64,000 bases of DNA from JADMJV01 sp964649085 (GTDB lineage: Bacteria; Vulcanimicrobiota; Xenobia; Xenobiales; JADMJV01): positions 14,237 through 78,236 of the forward strand of contig CAZYPN010000033.1 in NCBI GenBank assembly GCA_964649085.1, written 5' to 3'. Made by a program: the position numbers and the translations under genes. Position 1 is the first letter of the stretch, and every line of letters begins with the position of its first letter. Positions 1-8,622 of the stretch are shown here, piece after piece. The notes below the pieces were generated by a model that worked only from the letters and a program-made list of their open reading frames with translations, had not been told where the DNA came from and searched no databases.

Positions 1-914
1 ATGTACCAGGGCTCGGGATGAGCCGGGATGGGCAGGAACGGCACCAGCCAGCCGCCCAGAAATACGGTGCTGGCCACCGAGCAGACCAGGAACATATTGG
101 CAAACTCGGCCAGGAAGAACATGGCGAACATCATGCCGGAATACTCGGAAACATAGCCGGCCACCAGTTCCGACTCGGCCTCAGGGATGTCGAAGGGCGG
201 GCGATTCACCTCGGCAATCGAGGCCACGTAGTAGATGATGAAACCCAGAAAGCTGGGCACCGCAAACCATAAGCCATAATCGCGCTGAGCTCGAACGATT
301 TCTTGCATGGACAGGCTACCGGCCAGCAAGATAGGGCCGAGCAGAGCAAAGATCAAGGGAATTTCGTAGCTGAGCATCTGGGCTGCCGAGCGCAGGCCGC
401 CCAACAGGCTGTACTTACTGTTCGAGGCCCATCCGGCCATCACGATGGAGAGCACGGTGAGCGAGGAGATGGAAACGATGTGCACGACGCCGATGTTGAA
501 GTCGCTCACCGAAAAGGCGGGACCGAAGGGGATCACGATAAAGGCCGTGATGCACACGGTGACGATCAGCACGGGAGCGGCCGCAAAAGGAATGGGGTCG
601 GCCTTGCTGGGGATGATCAACTCTTTGACCAGCAGCTTGATAGCGTCGGCCGCGGTTTGCAGCAATCCGCCGAGCCACATGGATTGTTCGGCCAGAAAGC
701 GAGGCCCCGTCATCATCGGGCCCACCCGATTTTGAATACGGGCCGCCACCTTGCGTTCGGCCCAGATCAACACCAGCGCCGAAACCGCGATAAAGCCGAT
801 GATCATCAGCAACATGAGCGGCATTACCGCCCAGGGATGGAGTTGCTGCCCCGTGAGGTAAGCGAAAAGATCGAGAACGTGCTGTCCTGCCGAAAACCGG
901 ACCCAATCAGGCAT
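1..914 (-). CDS. nuoH: NADH-quinone oxidoreductase subunit H (partial, 3' end outside window)
   Basis: Membrane subunit of respiratory complex I that connects the quinone-reducing arm to the proton-pumping arm. The frame read from ATG at 914 has multiple hydrophobic helices, the conserved AERKVAARIQNRVGP segment near residue 45, and the loop EVNRPPFDIPEAESELVAGY typical of NuoH. The frame stays open to the window edge, giving 304 codons of a protein usually 330-400 long, so the C-terminus is missing. It lies 38 bp downstream of nuoD on the same strand, with no nuoE, nuoF or nuoG between them. Confidence 0.95.
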   Translation of the reverse strand, partial: MPDWVRFSAGQHVLDLFAYLTGQQLHPWAVMPLMLLMIIGFIAVSALVLIWAERKVAARIQNRVGPMMTGPRFLAEQSMWLGGLLQTAADAIKLLVKELIIPSKADPIPFAAAPVLIVTVCITAFIVIPFGPAFSVSDFNIGVVHIVSISSLTVLSIVMAGWASNSKYSLLGGLRSAAQMLSYEIPLIFALLGPILLAGSLSMQEIVRAQRDYGLWFAVPSFLGFIIYYVASIAEVNRPPFDIPEAESELVAGYVSEYSGMMFAMFFLAEFANMFLVCSVASTVFLGGWLVPFLPIPAHPEPWY

Positions 915-952
915 CGTCGCAGGTTACCGATATCCCAGGAGGGTTCCTGCCA

Positions 953-2050
953 TCACCGATCGGTTTCTGGCAAAACGATGTCAAAGCTGGCACAGATGGC
1001 CATGATGTCGGGGATCAGCACGCCTTGCAGCAGTTCACGGAAGATCTGGATGTGCACGAAGCTGGGAGTGCGGAATTTGCAGCGCCAGGGCATGTCGCTG
1101 CCCGAGGTGGCCAGGAAGCAGCCGATATCGCCTCGCGGCGACTCGATGTGCACATAGGTCTCGCCTTCCGGAACCTTGAAGCGGTAGTTGAGGGGCAGGC
1201 AATGCGGGCCCGCCGGTATCTTCTCATAGCACTGGCGCAGAATGCGGGCGCTCTCGCGCAACTCACGCATGCGCACTCGGTAGCGCGCGAAAACGTCCGA
1301 CTCTTGCTCCATCGGAAGGTCAAACTCGAGTTCGTGATAGACCGAGAAAGGGTCGTCTCGGCGCACGTCGCGGGGAAGGCCTGCCGCGCGGATGTTGGGG
1401 CCGCTGACTCCGTAGGTTTTGATCTGATCCAGCGTAACGATGCCCACACCCTGAGTTCGGTTATAGAAAATGGGGTTCTCATCGAGCAGTTGCTCATATT
1501 CAGGGATCAGGGGTTCCCAATAGTCGAGAAACTCGATCATGCCGTCGAGAAACTTCTGTGTCAGGTTGTGGGCCACGCCGCCAATACGGATGTAGTTATA
1601 GAGCAGTCGGGCACCGCAAGCCATCTCGAAGAGGTCGAGCACCTTCTCACGGTCGCGAAACGAATACAGGAAAGGGGTGGTGGCCCCGATTTCCAGACAG
1701 AACGTGCCGTACCAGAGGAGGTGTGAGGCGATGCGATTCAGTTCGGTCATGATGACGCGGATGTACTCGGCCCGGGGCGGAGGCGTCAGATCGGCCAACT
1801 TTTCCACTGCCAGCACGTAGACATAGTTGCTGGTCATGCTTGTGCAATAATCCAGCCGGTCAGTGACCGGAATCACCTGGGTAAAGGTGCGGTTCTCGGC
1901 CATCTTCTCAATGGACCGATGAAGGTAGCCAACGATGGGGTCGCAGTCGACCACCCGCTCGCCGTCCATCTTGAGCAACATTCGTAGCACCCCGTGGGTC
2001 GAGGGGTGCTGCGGACCCATATTGAGCTCAAATTCCTCGGTGCGAATCAC
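953..2050 (-). CDS. nuoD: NADH-quinone oxidoreductase subunit D
   Basis: The 49-kDa-type peripheral subunit of complex I, which together with NuoB forms the quinone-binding site. The 365-residue protein begins with FELNMGPQHPSTHGVLR, the classic NuoD signature, contains VGYLHRSIEKMAENRTFTQ, and ends in FDIVLPETDR, equivalent to the usual D-x-V-x-G-E-x-D-R terminus. It is a stand-alone D subunit, not a NuoCD fusion. It starts 10 bp after nuoC ends, inside a nuoABCDH run. Confidence 0.96.
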   Translation of the reverse strand: MIRTEEFELNMGPQHPSTHGVLRMLLKMDGERVVDCDPIVGYLHRSIEKMAENRTFTQVIPVTDRLDYCTSMTSNYVYVLAVEKLADLTPPPRAEYIRVIMTELNRIASHLLWYGTFCLEIGATTPFLYSFRDREKVLDLFEMACGARLLYNYIRIGGVAHNLTQKFLDGMIEFLDYWEPLIPEYEQLLDENPIFYNRTQGVGIVTLDQIKTYGVSGPNIRAAGLPRDVRRDDPFSVYHELEFDLPMEQESDVFARYRVRMRELRESARILRQCYEKIPAGPHCLPLNYRFKVPEGETYVHIESPRGDIGCFLATSGSDMPWRCKFRTPSFVHIQIFRELLQGVLIPDIMAICASFDIVLPETDR

Positions 2051-2060
2051 GGTGGCTCCT

Positions 2061-2528
2061 TCAGTCGGGGCGTTTGACCAGATTGGGATGGGCGTAATCT
2101 TTACGCAGGGGATGACCTTCCCAGTCTTCGGGCATCATGAGGCGTCGCAGGTCAGAATGCCCGGGGAAGAACACCCCGAACAGGTCGAATACTTCCCTCT
2201 CGTTCCAGTCGGCATTGCGCCAGAGGTGGCTGACGGTGGGCACACACGGATTGTTTCGATCGAGCACCACCTTCAGCTGAACCCGATGCTGATGCGTCAT
2301 CGAATGCAGCGAATAGACCAGGTGAAGGTGGTCGGGGGGACGGTCGACACAGGTGCAAAAGTCGAAATAGTCCATGTCGGTTGCCGGGTCGGCCTGCAGC
2401 ACCTGGAAGACCTCCGGCACCAGGCTCAGCGGAATGACGATGCAGTTTTCGTTGAGCTTCTCATCGATGGCCAACCCCTGATCGGGATACTTTTCCTGCA
2501 AGAAGCTCAGGATCTCGGGTACCTTCAT
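2061..2528 (-). CDS. nuoC: NADH-quinone oxidoreductase subunit C
   Basis: The 30-kDa-type peripheral complex I subunit. The 155-residue product has the family region with DRPPDHLHLVYSL and the C-terminal signature EREVFDLFGVFFPGHSDLRR followed by W-E-G-H-P-L-R-K-D-Y. Its ATG overlaps the nuoB stop by one base (TGATG), which suggests translational coupling. Separate C and D genes argue against an enterobacterial-type fused NuoCD. Confidence 0.94.
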   Translation of the reverse strand: MKVPEILSFLQEKYPDQGLAIDEKLNENCIVIPLSLVPEVFQVLQADPATDMDYFDFCTCVDRPPDHLHLVYSLHSMTHQHRVQLKVVLDRNNPCVPTVSHLWRNADWNEREVFDLFGVFFPGHSDLRRLMMPEDWEGHPLRKDYAHPNLVKRPD

Positions 2529-3154
2529 CAGGCATGCACTCGCAGCTGGTCGGGCATGAGAATCTGGGAGGGACGAATCAGCCCGGTATCAGGCCGCACC
2601 AGCAAGGGCAGCTGGCTGGCCGGGTCGATGTGGCGCAGCCCGGGCCGATCGCGTTTGCGCTCGAGTTTCTCTGCCTTGATCAGGTCCTGCAGGGCGATGC
2701 AGCCGTTGAGCAGCGCCTCGGGACGGGGCGGGCAGCCGGCCACGTGGATGTCCACCGGGATGATTTTGTCGACCCCTTTCAACACCGAATAGGAGTCGTG
2801 GTAGAAGGGCCCCCCGTGCATGGTGCAGCCGCCCATGGCGATGACGTACTTGGGATCCGGCATTTGCTCGTACAGCAGCTTGACCCGCGGGGCCATCTTC
2901 AGCGTGAGGGTTCCGGCCACAATCATCAGGTCGGTCTGGCGGGGAGTGGCGCGAAAGATCATGCCAAGCCTGTCAAAGTCGTAGCGACTGGCTCCCGTTG
3001 CCATGAGCTCAATAGCGCAGCATGCCAGCCCGAAAAGCATGTACCACATGGAGCTGGCCTTGGCATTGTTCAGCACCCAGTTCAGGCTCGTCATCAGCAG
3101 CCCGCCGTTGGGGATTCGCTCGATATAGGCGGGAATTTTTCGGATCAGGTCCAT
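2528..3154 (-). CDS. nuoB: NADH-quinone oxidoreductase subunit B
   Basis: Subunit that carries cluster N2, the iron-sulfur centre that hands electrons to quinone. The 208-residue protein shows the paired-cysteine motif GLACCAIELM near residue 45, then GGCTMHGGPF and HVAGCPPRPEALL, supplying the four expected cysteines. The C-terminal 45 residues beyond the core are basic and of no clear function. It overlaps nuoA by 10 bp and touches nuoC. Confidence 0.96.
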   Translation of the reverse strand: MDLIRKIPAYIERIPNGGLLMTSLNWVLNNAKASSMWYMLFGLACCAIELMATGASRYDFDRLGMIFRATPRQTDLMIVAGTLTLKMAPRVKLLYEQMPDPKYVIAMGGCTMHGGPFYHDSYSVLKGVDKIIPVDIHVAGCPPRPEALLNGCIALQDLIKAEKLERKRDRPGLRHIDPASQLPLLVRPDTGLIRPSQILMPDQLRVHA

Positions 3155-3528
3155 TCCAGTGCCCCTTTCTTCCAGGCATAGCCCAGCGCCAGTAAGAGAA
3201 TACTGAGGAAAACACCCATCTCAAGGATGGGCAGCATCCCCATGGTCTTGTAGAGACTGCGAAACTGAGCCGCCCAGGGAATCAGGTAGGCGGCTTCAAC
3301 GTCGAAAATCACGAACAACATGGCATACAGGTAGTAACGCACATTGTACTGCACCCAGGCCTCGCCAATGGGAGGCTCGCCACACTCGTAGGCCAACCCT
3401 TTGCTGACCCCGGGTCGATGGCTCTGAACCAGCCGCGTAACGAAGCTGGCCAGACTGAAATTGAACAGAACAAAGCCCATCCCCCCTACAAGGAACAAGG
3501 CTACGTAAGCGTAATTGCCGGGCTCCAT
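3145..3528 (-). CDS. nuoA: NADH-quinone oxidoreductase subunit A
   Basis: Small membrane subunit of complex I, 127 residues with three hydrophobic helices. The diagnostic loop YECGEPPIGEAWVQYNVRYY and the following FVIFDVEAAYLIPWA are present. It is the first gene of the nuo run and begins only 4 bp after the stop of the polyprenyl synthase, so the two are probably co-transcribed. Confidence 0.95.
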   Translation of the reverse strand: MEPGNYAYVALFLVGGMGFVLFNFSLASFVTRLVQSHRPGVSKGLAYECGEPPIGEAWVQYNVRYYLYAMLFVIFDVEAAYLIPWAAQFRSLYKTMGMLPILEMGVFLSILLLALGYAWKKGALEWT

Positions 3529-3532
3529 CGGC

Positions 3533-4504
3533 TCAGTGCTCTCTTCTCATCACGTATTGCAACAGCTCTTCGAGTGGCTCTCGCTGAGTGCCTGCGGGCA
3601 GCAACTCCAGCGCCTGCTGAGCCTGATCGAGATACGACCGGGCCAGGCCCAGAGCCTTCTCGCGACAGTTGTGCTGGTCCATCCATTGCACCAGGGCCTG
3701 CATACCTCCGGGCTCGAGCACGTCGCGCGCCAGCAGCTGGCGTACCAGGTTGCGTTGCGGCTTTTGCGACTGCTGGTAAGCATAGAGGAACGGGTACGTG
3801 TACTTGCGCTCGCGCAGGTCGTTGCCGGTCGGTTTGCCCAGTTTTTCCGGGTCGCCCCAGATATCCAGCACGTCGTCGCTGATTTGAAAGGCCATTCCCA
3901 AATTGCGACCCAGGTCGCCGCAGGCCTGGATGTGGGCCGGATCGGAGGTGGTGAGCAGAGCCCCCAGGCGACAGGCGGCCTCCATCAGAGCCGCCGTCTT
4001 CCCCTGGATCATTTCCAGATACTGTTCGACCGTCGTGTCGACATTGCCCTGGTAGCGCAACTCGAGGATCTGACCCGAGGTCATCTCGGCCACGGCCTGG
4101 GAGACCACCTGCACCAGCACCACGCGGTTGAGCTCGGCCACGGCCAGCAGAGCCTGACAGAGCAGTAAGTCGCCCAGCAATACCGCGATGCGATTGCCGG
4201 TGATGGCGTTGAGAGTAGGTCGACCGCGACGCAGGTCGGTGCTGTCGATGACGTCATCATGGATCAGCGAGGCCCCGTGGACCATTTCCACGGCGGCAGC
4301 GATGGCCACGGCGCTTTCGGGTTGTTGGTCGAAGAGTCGAGAACACAACAGGACCAGAGCTGGTCGAAGTCGCTTCCCCCCGCTGCGAAACATCATCTCG
4401 GCGGGTCCCTTGAGAATCCCGCCTTTCTGCTCGATCAGCTGCCCGAGTTGTTCTTCGACTCGAAGCAGGTCGGGCTCGACCCGCTTGAGTGCCGAAAAAA
4501 CCAT
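3533..4504 (-). CDS. long-chain polyprenyl diphosphate synthase (trans-type)
   Basis: Extends farnesyl or geranylgeranyl diphosphate with isopentenyl diphosphate, most likely to make the side chain of the respiratory quinone. From ATG 4504 it has 323 residues with both aspartate-rich motifs, DDVID at 83-87 and DDVLD at 210-214, plus GGKRLRP at 42-48. The residues just before the first motif are small (A78, S79), a pattern seen in long-chain rather than C15-C20 enzymes. A longer open frame reaches 4702, but it runs into hemL and lacks family similarity. Placement directly before nuoA supports a menaquinone or ubiquinone tail role. Exact chain length cannot be read. Confidence 0.9.
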   Translation of the reverse strand: MVFSALKRVEPDLLRVEEQLGQLIEQKGGILKGPAEMMFRSGGKRLRPALVLLCSRLFDQQPESAVAIAAAVEMVHGASLIHDDVIDSTDLRRGRPTLNAITGNRIAVLLGDLLLCQALLAVAELNRVVLVQVVSQAVAEMTSGQILELRYQGNVDTTVEQYLEMIQGKTAALMEAACRLGALLTTSDPAHIQACGDLGRNLGMAFQISDDVLDIWGDPEKLGKPTGNDLRERKYTYPFLYAYQQSQKPQRNLVRQLLARDVLEPGGMQALVQWMDQHNCREKALGLARSYLDQAQQALELLPAGTQREPLEELLQYVMRREH

Positions 4505-4538
4505 TGGGGTTACCCTTCCTCCCCCCGCATAGCCCCCA

Positions 4539-5834
4539 TCATGCGAGTTGTGACAATACTTTGTTGGCGCTGGCAAGAAATGCCTCGATGCACTCTGCGT
4601 CGTGGGCGGCACCCAAAAATGCCGCTTCGAACTGGGAGGGAGGCAGGTAGAAGCCCGCTTCGAGCATGCCCCGGAAGAAGGCTGCGAAGCGAGAGGTGTC
4701 ACAGGTCTTGGCGCTGCTGTAGTCGTGCACGGCCTGGTCAGTGAAAAAGAGCGTCCACATGGAGCCCACCCGCTGAACCCGAGCCACCACCTTATGATCG
4801 GCCAGGATCTTTTGCAGACCCTCCTGCAGTTGTTGCCCCCGTTGCTCTAGCTGGGAGTAGAGCTGAGGCATTTCCTCGATCACCTGCAGAGTGGTCAACC
4901 CTGCAGCCACGGCCACGGGATTGCCCGACAGTGTGCCGGCCTGGTAGACCGGGCCCAGGGGCGCCACCTGTTCCATCAGGGCACGGCGTCCCCCGTAGGC
5001 GGCCAGCGGAAGCCCACCGCCCACGATTTTTCCCAGTATCGTCATGTCGGGCTGGATCCCGTAGAGGCCCTGAGCACCGGCCGGAGAGAGACGAAACCCC
5101 GTCATCACTTCGTCAAACACCAACACCATGGAGTGGCGATCGCAGATCTCGCGCAGGCCGGTCAGGAAACCCTCGGCGGGAGGGATCAGTCCCATATTGC
5201 CGGCCACCGGCTCGAGCACGATAACGCCGATTTCCTCGCCTTTGTCGGCGAGCAACGAGCGCACCGCCTGCAGATCATTGAAGGGCAACGTGTAGGTGTG
5301 CTGGGTAACGCTGGGCGGCACGCCGGCGCTGTCGGGAAGGGCCAGCGTCATGGCGCCTGAACCTGCCTTGGCAAGCAGACAGTCGCTGTGGCCGTGGTAG
5401 CAGCCCTCAAACTTGATCACCCCAGGGCGTCCGGAGAAGCCCCGAGCCACGCGCAGCCCGCTCATGGCGGCTTCGGTGCCGGAATTGACGAGGCGCAGCA
5501 TTTCGATGGAGGGGAAGAAGCGCTTGATGGCCTGGGCCAGCTCGATTTCGCCGGCTGAGGTGGCCCCGAAACTGAGGCCCGACTGAGCCACCCGTGCCAC
5601 CGACTCCAGCACCCGCGGATGCGCATGCCCCAAAATCATCGGGCCCCAGGAACCCACAAAATCGAGGTAGCGATTGCCGTCGACGTCGACCATGTGACAG
5701 CCAGCAGCCGACTGGATGATGATCGGATGGCCTCCGACGGCCCGAAAGGCCCGCACGGGACTGTTGACCCCCCCGGGCAAGTGTTGTTCGGCCTCCCGGG
5801 CGATCTGCTCGGAGCGAAGATGAGTGGTGGGCAC
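4539..5834 (-). CDS. hemL: glutamate-1-semialdehyde 2,1-aminomutase
   Basis: PLP enzyme of the C5 haem pathway that converts glutamate-1-semialdehyde to 5-aminolevulinate. The 431-residue protein shows EQHLPGGVNSPVRAF at the N-terminus, NSGTEAAMSGLRVARGF, FDEVMTGFR, and the PLP-lysine motif TILGKIVGGGLP. I chose GTG at 5834 because GAGG sits 8-11 bases upstream and it gives the usual family length; the open frame upstream to 6038 has no homologous content. The polyprenyl synthase begins 34 bp after its stop. Its presence implies ALA is made from glutamyl-tRNA. Confidence 0.95.
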   Translation of the reverse strand: MPTTHLRSEQIAREAEQHLPGGVNSPVRAFRAVGGHPIIIQSAAGCHMVDVDGNRYLDFVGSWGPMILGHAHPRVLESVARVAQSGLSFGATSAGEIELAQAIKRFFPSIEMLRLVNSGTEAAMSGLRVARGFSGRPGVIKFEGCYHGHSDCLLAKAGSGAMTLALPDSAGVPPSVTQHTYTLPFNDLQAVRSLLADKGEEIGVIVLEPVAGNMGLIPPAEGFLTGLREICDRHSMVLVFDEVMTGFRLSPAGAQGLYGIQPDMTILGKIVGGGLPLAAYGGRRALMEQVAPLGPVYQAGTLSGNPVAVAAGLTTLQVIEEMPQLYSQLEQRGQQLQEGLQKILADHKVVARVQRVGSMWTLFFTDQAVHDYSSAKTCDTSRFAAFFRGMLEAGFYLPPSQFEAAFLGAAHDAECIEAFLASANKVLSQLA

Positions 5835-5975
5835 TGTTTCTCTACCTCGTGGTCTTTGTGAAATTTTTCGCAAAGTGCTCCCCAATCCCTTTCCTGCCAG
5901 CGGGCAATAGCAAAGTTCATCCTTTGCACATGTGCAGTTCACCTCAGCGGCCTGAGCGGGGGCTAAGTTGGGGAC

Positions 5976-7868
5976 ATGAACGCACATCTCTGGCCTTATG
6001 GCCTGATCCTGGTACTGCTCATTTGCCAGTGCGCCCACCCGCTGGCCGGAGCCCTCTGGGTGTTCACCCTGGCCGCCCTGGGGTTGGTCGATTTTCGCTC
6101 CAGCCTGCTGGCCCTGGCCTGCTGTCTACGCTGCTGGTGGGCATACCCTGCGCCCCCTCCGCCGGCCCCGGTGGACGACCTGCCCATGGCTGTCGAAGTG
6201 GTGGCTCGGGTGGTCGAGCCTCCGCGCTGGCGCGGAGCGCAGGGGTGCAGCTTTGTGGCCGAAGTCGAGCACTGGACCGATCGTATCGAGGGACCCAAAG
6301 ACCGTTGGCTGGTGGAATGCGCGATGCCTCCGGGGGAAGTGGCGCTGGGAGAGCGCTGGCTGCTGGAGGGACAACTGAAGGGCTTCGATGCCCCCGCCTA
6401 TCCCGGAGATCTCGATCGCCGCACGTGGTGGTTTAAGCGCGGTGTTTACCGACGACTCCACTGCCGACAGGAGCGCTTTCTGCGCCCCCCCGAGGGCCTG
6501 CTGGGATGGCGTTATCGCCTGACCCAACGATTTGCCGACCGGGCCCCTCACCCCAGGGCCAACCTGCTATCGGCCATTGTGTTCGGCGACGGCTCACGTC
6601 TCGAGCGACACACGTTGGAGGGTTTTCGTCGCGCCGGTGCCAGCCATCTGCTGGTGGCCTCGGGGGCCAACGTGGCCCTGCTGGTGGGCTGGGTATTGCT
6701 TGTGGGCAAACTGCTGGGCCTGGGTCCGCGACGCTGCTCGCTATGCTGCATGCTGGTGGTTCCGCTCTATGTGCTGATGGCAGGAGGCTCTCCAGGGTTG
6801 GTTCGAGCCGGGGCCATGGCCTGGCTGGCCCTGCTGGCACGCTGGACGGGGCGAACCGTATCGGTAGGACGCTGCCTCGTGCTGGGCGCACTGGGGGTCC
6901 TGCTCTGGGACCCGGGCACGTTGGACGATCTCAGTTTCCAACTGAGTTTTGCCGCCGTGGCCAGCCTGGCCTGGCTGGTGCCGGCTCTGGGCCGACTGCC
7001 TCTGGGCCTGGGGGCGGCGGTGGGATGCTGGTTGGGGCTACTTCCCTGGTCGGTGGGAGTGTTTCACAGTTTTCAGCCCTTCTCGCCGCTGGCCAATCTG
7101 TGGTTGGTTCCCCTCGTCGAAGGCCTGTTGCCCATGGGGGGAGTGCTTGTGTTACTCGACCAGCTGAGCCCGGCCCTGGGTGAACTGGCCCTGAAGGCAC
7201 TGAACCCCTGGCTCTGGCTGGTGGAACGCTCGGTAGAGTTCTGGGCTAGCTGTCCCGAGTGGGAACTGTGGGTGCCCCGGTGGCAGGGATGGCTCGCCTG
7301 GAGCGGCCTGATCCTGGGTTGTGTGCACCGCCGAACGTGGCTGCTAGCCGCTCCACTACCGCTGCTGCTCAGCCCCGCCCAGGCCGACCCGCAGTTGCAC
7401 ATCCGCTGGTTCTGGCAGGGCTCGGCCCCGGTTCTCTGGCTGCAGCAAGGGAGAGCCCAGGTGGCCTGGTCCGTAAGGCCCGAACAGCAAGGCAGCCTGG
7501 AGCACCTGCGTCGCAGTCAGGCGGCTGCTCCGTTCCAACTTCAGCTCGATCTGCAGCAAAAGGGCCAGCGCAGCTGGAGCTGGCAAGGCGGCCACATGCA
7601 GCAAGCCCCAGGCCGATTGAGCTATCGGGCAGGCAGGCTTCAGGTGGTGCTGACGCATGATCGGTGCCATGCATCGGGAGCCAGCCTGCAGCTGCTCAGC
7701 AACGGGCAATGGAGCTGGCAGGGGGCTAGTGCCCGCCAACTCGAACCAGGCAAACCCTGGCAACTGCAACAGCGGGGTCAGGCCATCTTACTGGAGCCCT
7801 GGATCATCCATGAACCTCTACGCACTGCAGTATTCTATCGCCTGGGAGGACCGTCGGGGGAACTTTGA
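5976..7868 (+). CDS. ComEC/Rec2-family DNA uptake channel, lacking the beta-lactamase-like domain
   Basis: Inner-membrane protein of the family that forms the channel for single-stranded DNA in natural transformation. The 630-residue protein has N-terminal hydrophobic segments, an OB-like soluble part (about 70-170), and the competence domain with GASHLLVASGANVALL and SPGLVRAGAMAWLALLARWTGR. Residues about 480-630 are hydrophilic and tryptophan- and glutamine-rich, and show no HxHxDH metallo-beta-lactamase motif. Its 3' end overlaps the next gene's start by 59 bp. No other competence genes are nearby. Confidence 0.82.
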   Translation: MNAHLWPYGLILVLLICQCAHPLAGALWVFTLAALGLVDFRSSLLALACCLRCWWAYPAPPPPAPVDDLPMAVEVVARVVEPPRWRGAQGCSFVAEVEHWTDRIEGPKDRWLVECAMPPGEVALGERWLLEGQLKGFDAPAYPGDLDRRTWWFKRGVYRRLHCRQERFLRPPEGLLGWRYRLTQRFADRAPHPRANLLSAIVFGDGSRLERHTLEGFRRAGASHLLVASGANVALLVGWVLLVGKLLGLGPRRCSLCCMLVVPLYVLMAGGSPGLVRAGAMAWLALLARWTGRTVSVGRCLVLGALGVLLWDPGTLDDLSFQLSFAAVASLAWLVPALGRLPLGLGAAVGCWLGLLPWSVGVFHSFQPFSPLANLWLVPLVEGLLPMGGVLVLLDQLSPALGELALKALNPWLWLVERSVEFWASCPEWELWVPRWQGWLAWSGLILGCVHRRTWLLAAPLPLLLSPAQADPQLHIRWFWQGSAPVLWLQQGRAQVAWSVRPEQQGSLEHLRRSQAAAPFQLQLDLQQKGQRSWSWQGGHMQQAPGRLSYRAGRLQVVLTHDRCHASGASLQLLSNGQWSWQGASARQLEPGKPWQLQQRGQAILLEPWIIHEPLRTAVFYRLGGPSGEL

Positions 7869-8622
7869 AAGCATCTCGCGGATGCTCGGCGAGTTGCGGC
7901 CCGAGCCGGGGTCGCTGGTGGTGTTGCCCGAGCTGAGCGACGTCGGTTTTTCCATGAACCACCCGCAGTTCAGCCAGGACCCCGGGGGGCCCAGCTACCA
8001 GCAATATGCCGAATGGGCCCGCCAGTGGAACGTGTTTCTGGTGGCGGGCTGCTGCGGCCGCAGCCCCCAGGGTCGTGGCCTCAATCTGGCGCTGGTACAC
8101 TCGCCCCAGGGCCAGTTGCTGGGCAGCTACGCCAAGCTGCACCCCTTTTCTTTCGCAGGCGAAACGGCCCACTACGATAGCGGCTCCGAGCTGGTCACCT
8201 TCGCCGTGGGCGAGTGGCGGGTGGCCCCTACGATCTGTTACGATCTACGCTTTCCTGAGCTCTTTCGCCATCTGGTGGTGCGCGGCTGCGAGCTTTTCCT
8301 CGTTATCGCCAACTGGCCGCGGGCGCGGGTCCATCACTGGGAGGCTCTGCTGCAGGCCCGGGCCATTGAAAATCAGGCTTACGTTCTGGGGGTCAATCGC
8401 TGTGGCTCTGACCCCAAGGTGGAATACCCCGGAGCCACCCAGCTTTGGGACCCGCAAGGACAGCGGGTGGCTCGACTGGGGGACGAACCCGGCCTGCTGC
8501 GGGCACGGCTCGACCTGGAAGAACTCCGGGCCTATCGAGCACGCTTTCCTGCTCTGCAGGACCTCAAGCCCCCGCTGCTAGGCCTTGCGTCGTCCGCTTC
8601 TTGCGGCGCTTTCGACGGGTAG
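7810..8622 (+). CDS. carbon-nitrogen hydrolase (nitrilase/omega-amidase family)
   Basis: Hydrolase with the Glu-Lys-Cys triad: E41 in VLPELSDVGF, K109 in YAKLHPFSF and C143 in TICYDLRFPEL, using ATG 7810 (270 residues). YDLRFPEL and the overall length resemble YafV-type omega-amidases that deamidate alpha-ketoglutaramate or similar omega-amides. Substrate is inferred from the family only. A longer frame starts at 7657 but lies in ComEC coding sequence and adds nothing recognisable. The last 59 bases overlap terC, which is convergent. Confidence 0.88.
   Translation: MNLYALQYSIAWEDRRGNFESISRMLGELRPEPGSLVVLPELSDVGFSMNHPQFSQDPGGPSYQQYAEWARQWNVFLVAGCCGRSPQGRGLNLALVHSPQGQLLGSYAKLHPFSFAGETAHYDSGSELVTFAVGEWRVAPTICYDLRFPELFRHLVVRGCELFLVIANWPRARVHHWEALLQARAIENQAYVLGVNRCGSDPKVEYPGATQLWDPQGQRVARLGDEPGLLRARLDLEELRAYRARFPALQDLKPPLLGLASSASCGAFDG

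Noticed and set aside
415..906. 163-codon open frame overlapping nuoH on the same strand
   Set aside because: It is Arg/Gly-rich out-of-frame reading of nuoH, whose true frame shows clear family motifs.
4505..4702. N-terminal extension of the polyprenyl synthase
   Set aside because: The extra residues overlap hemL and are low-complexity; family length is met from ATG 4504.
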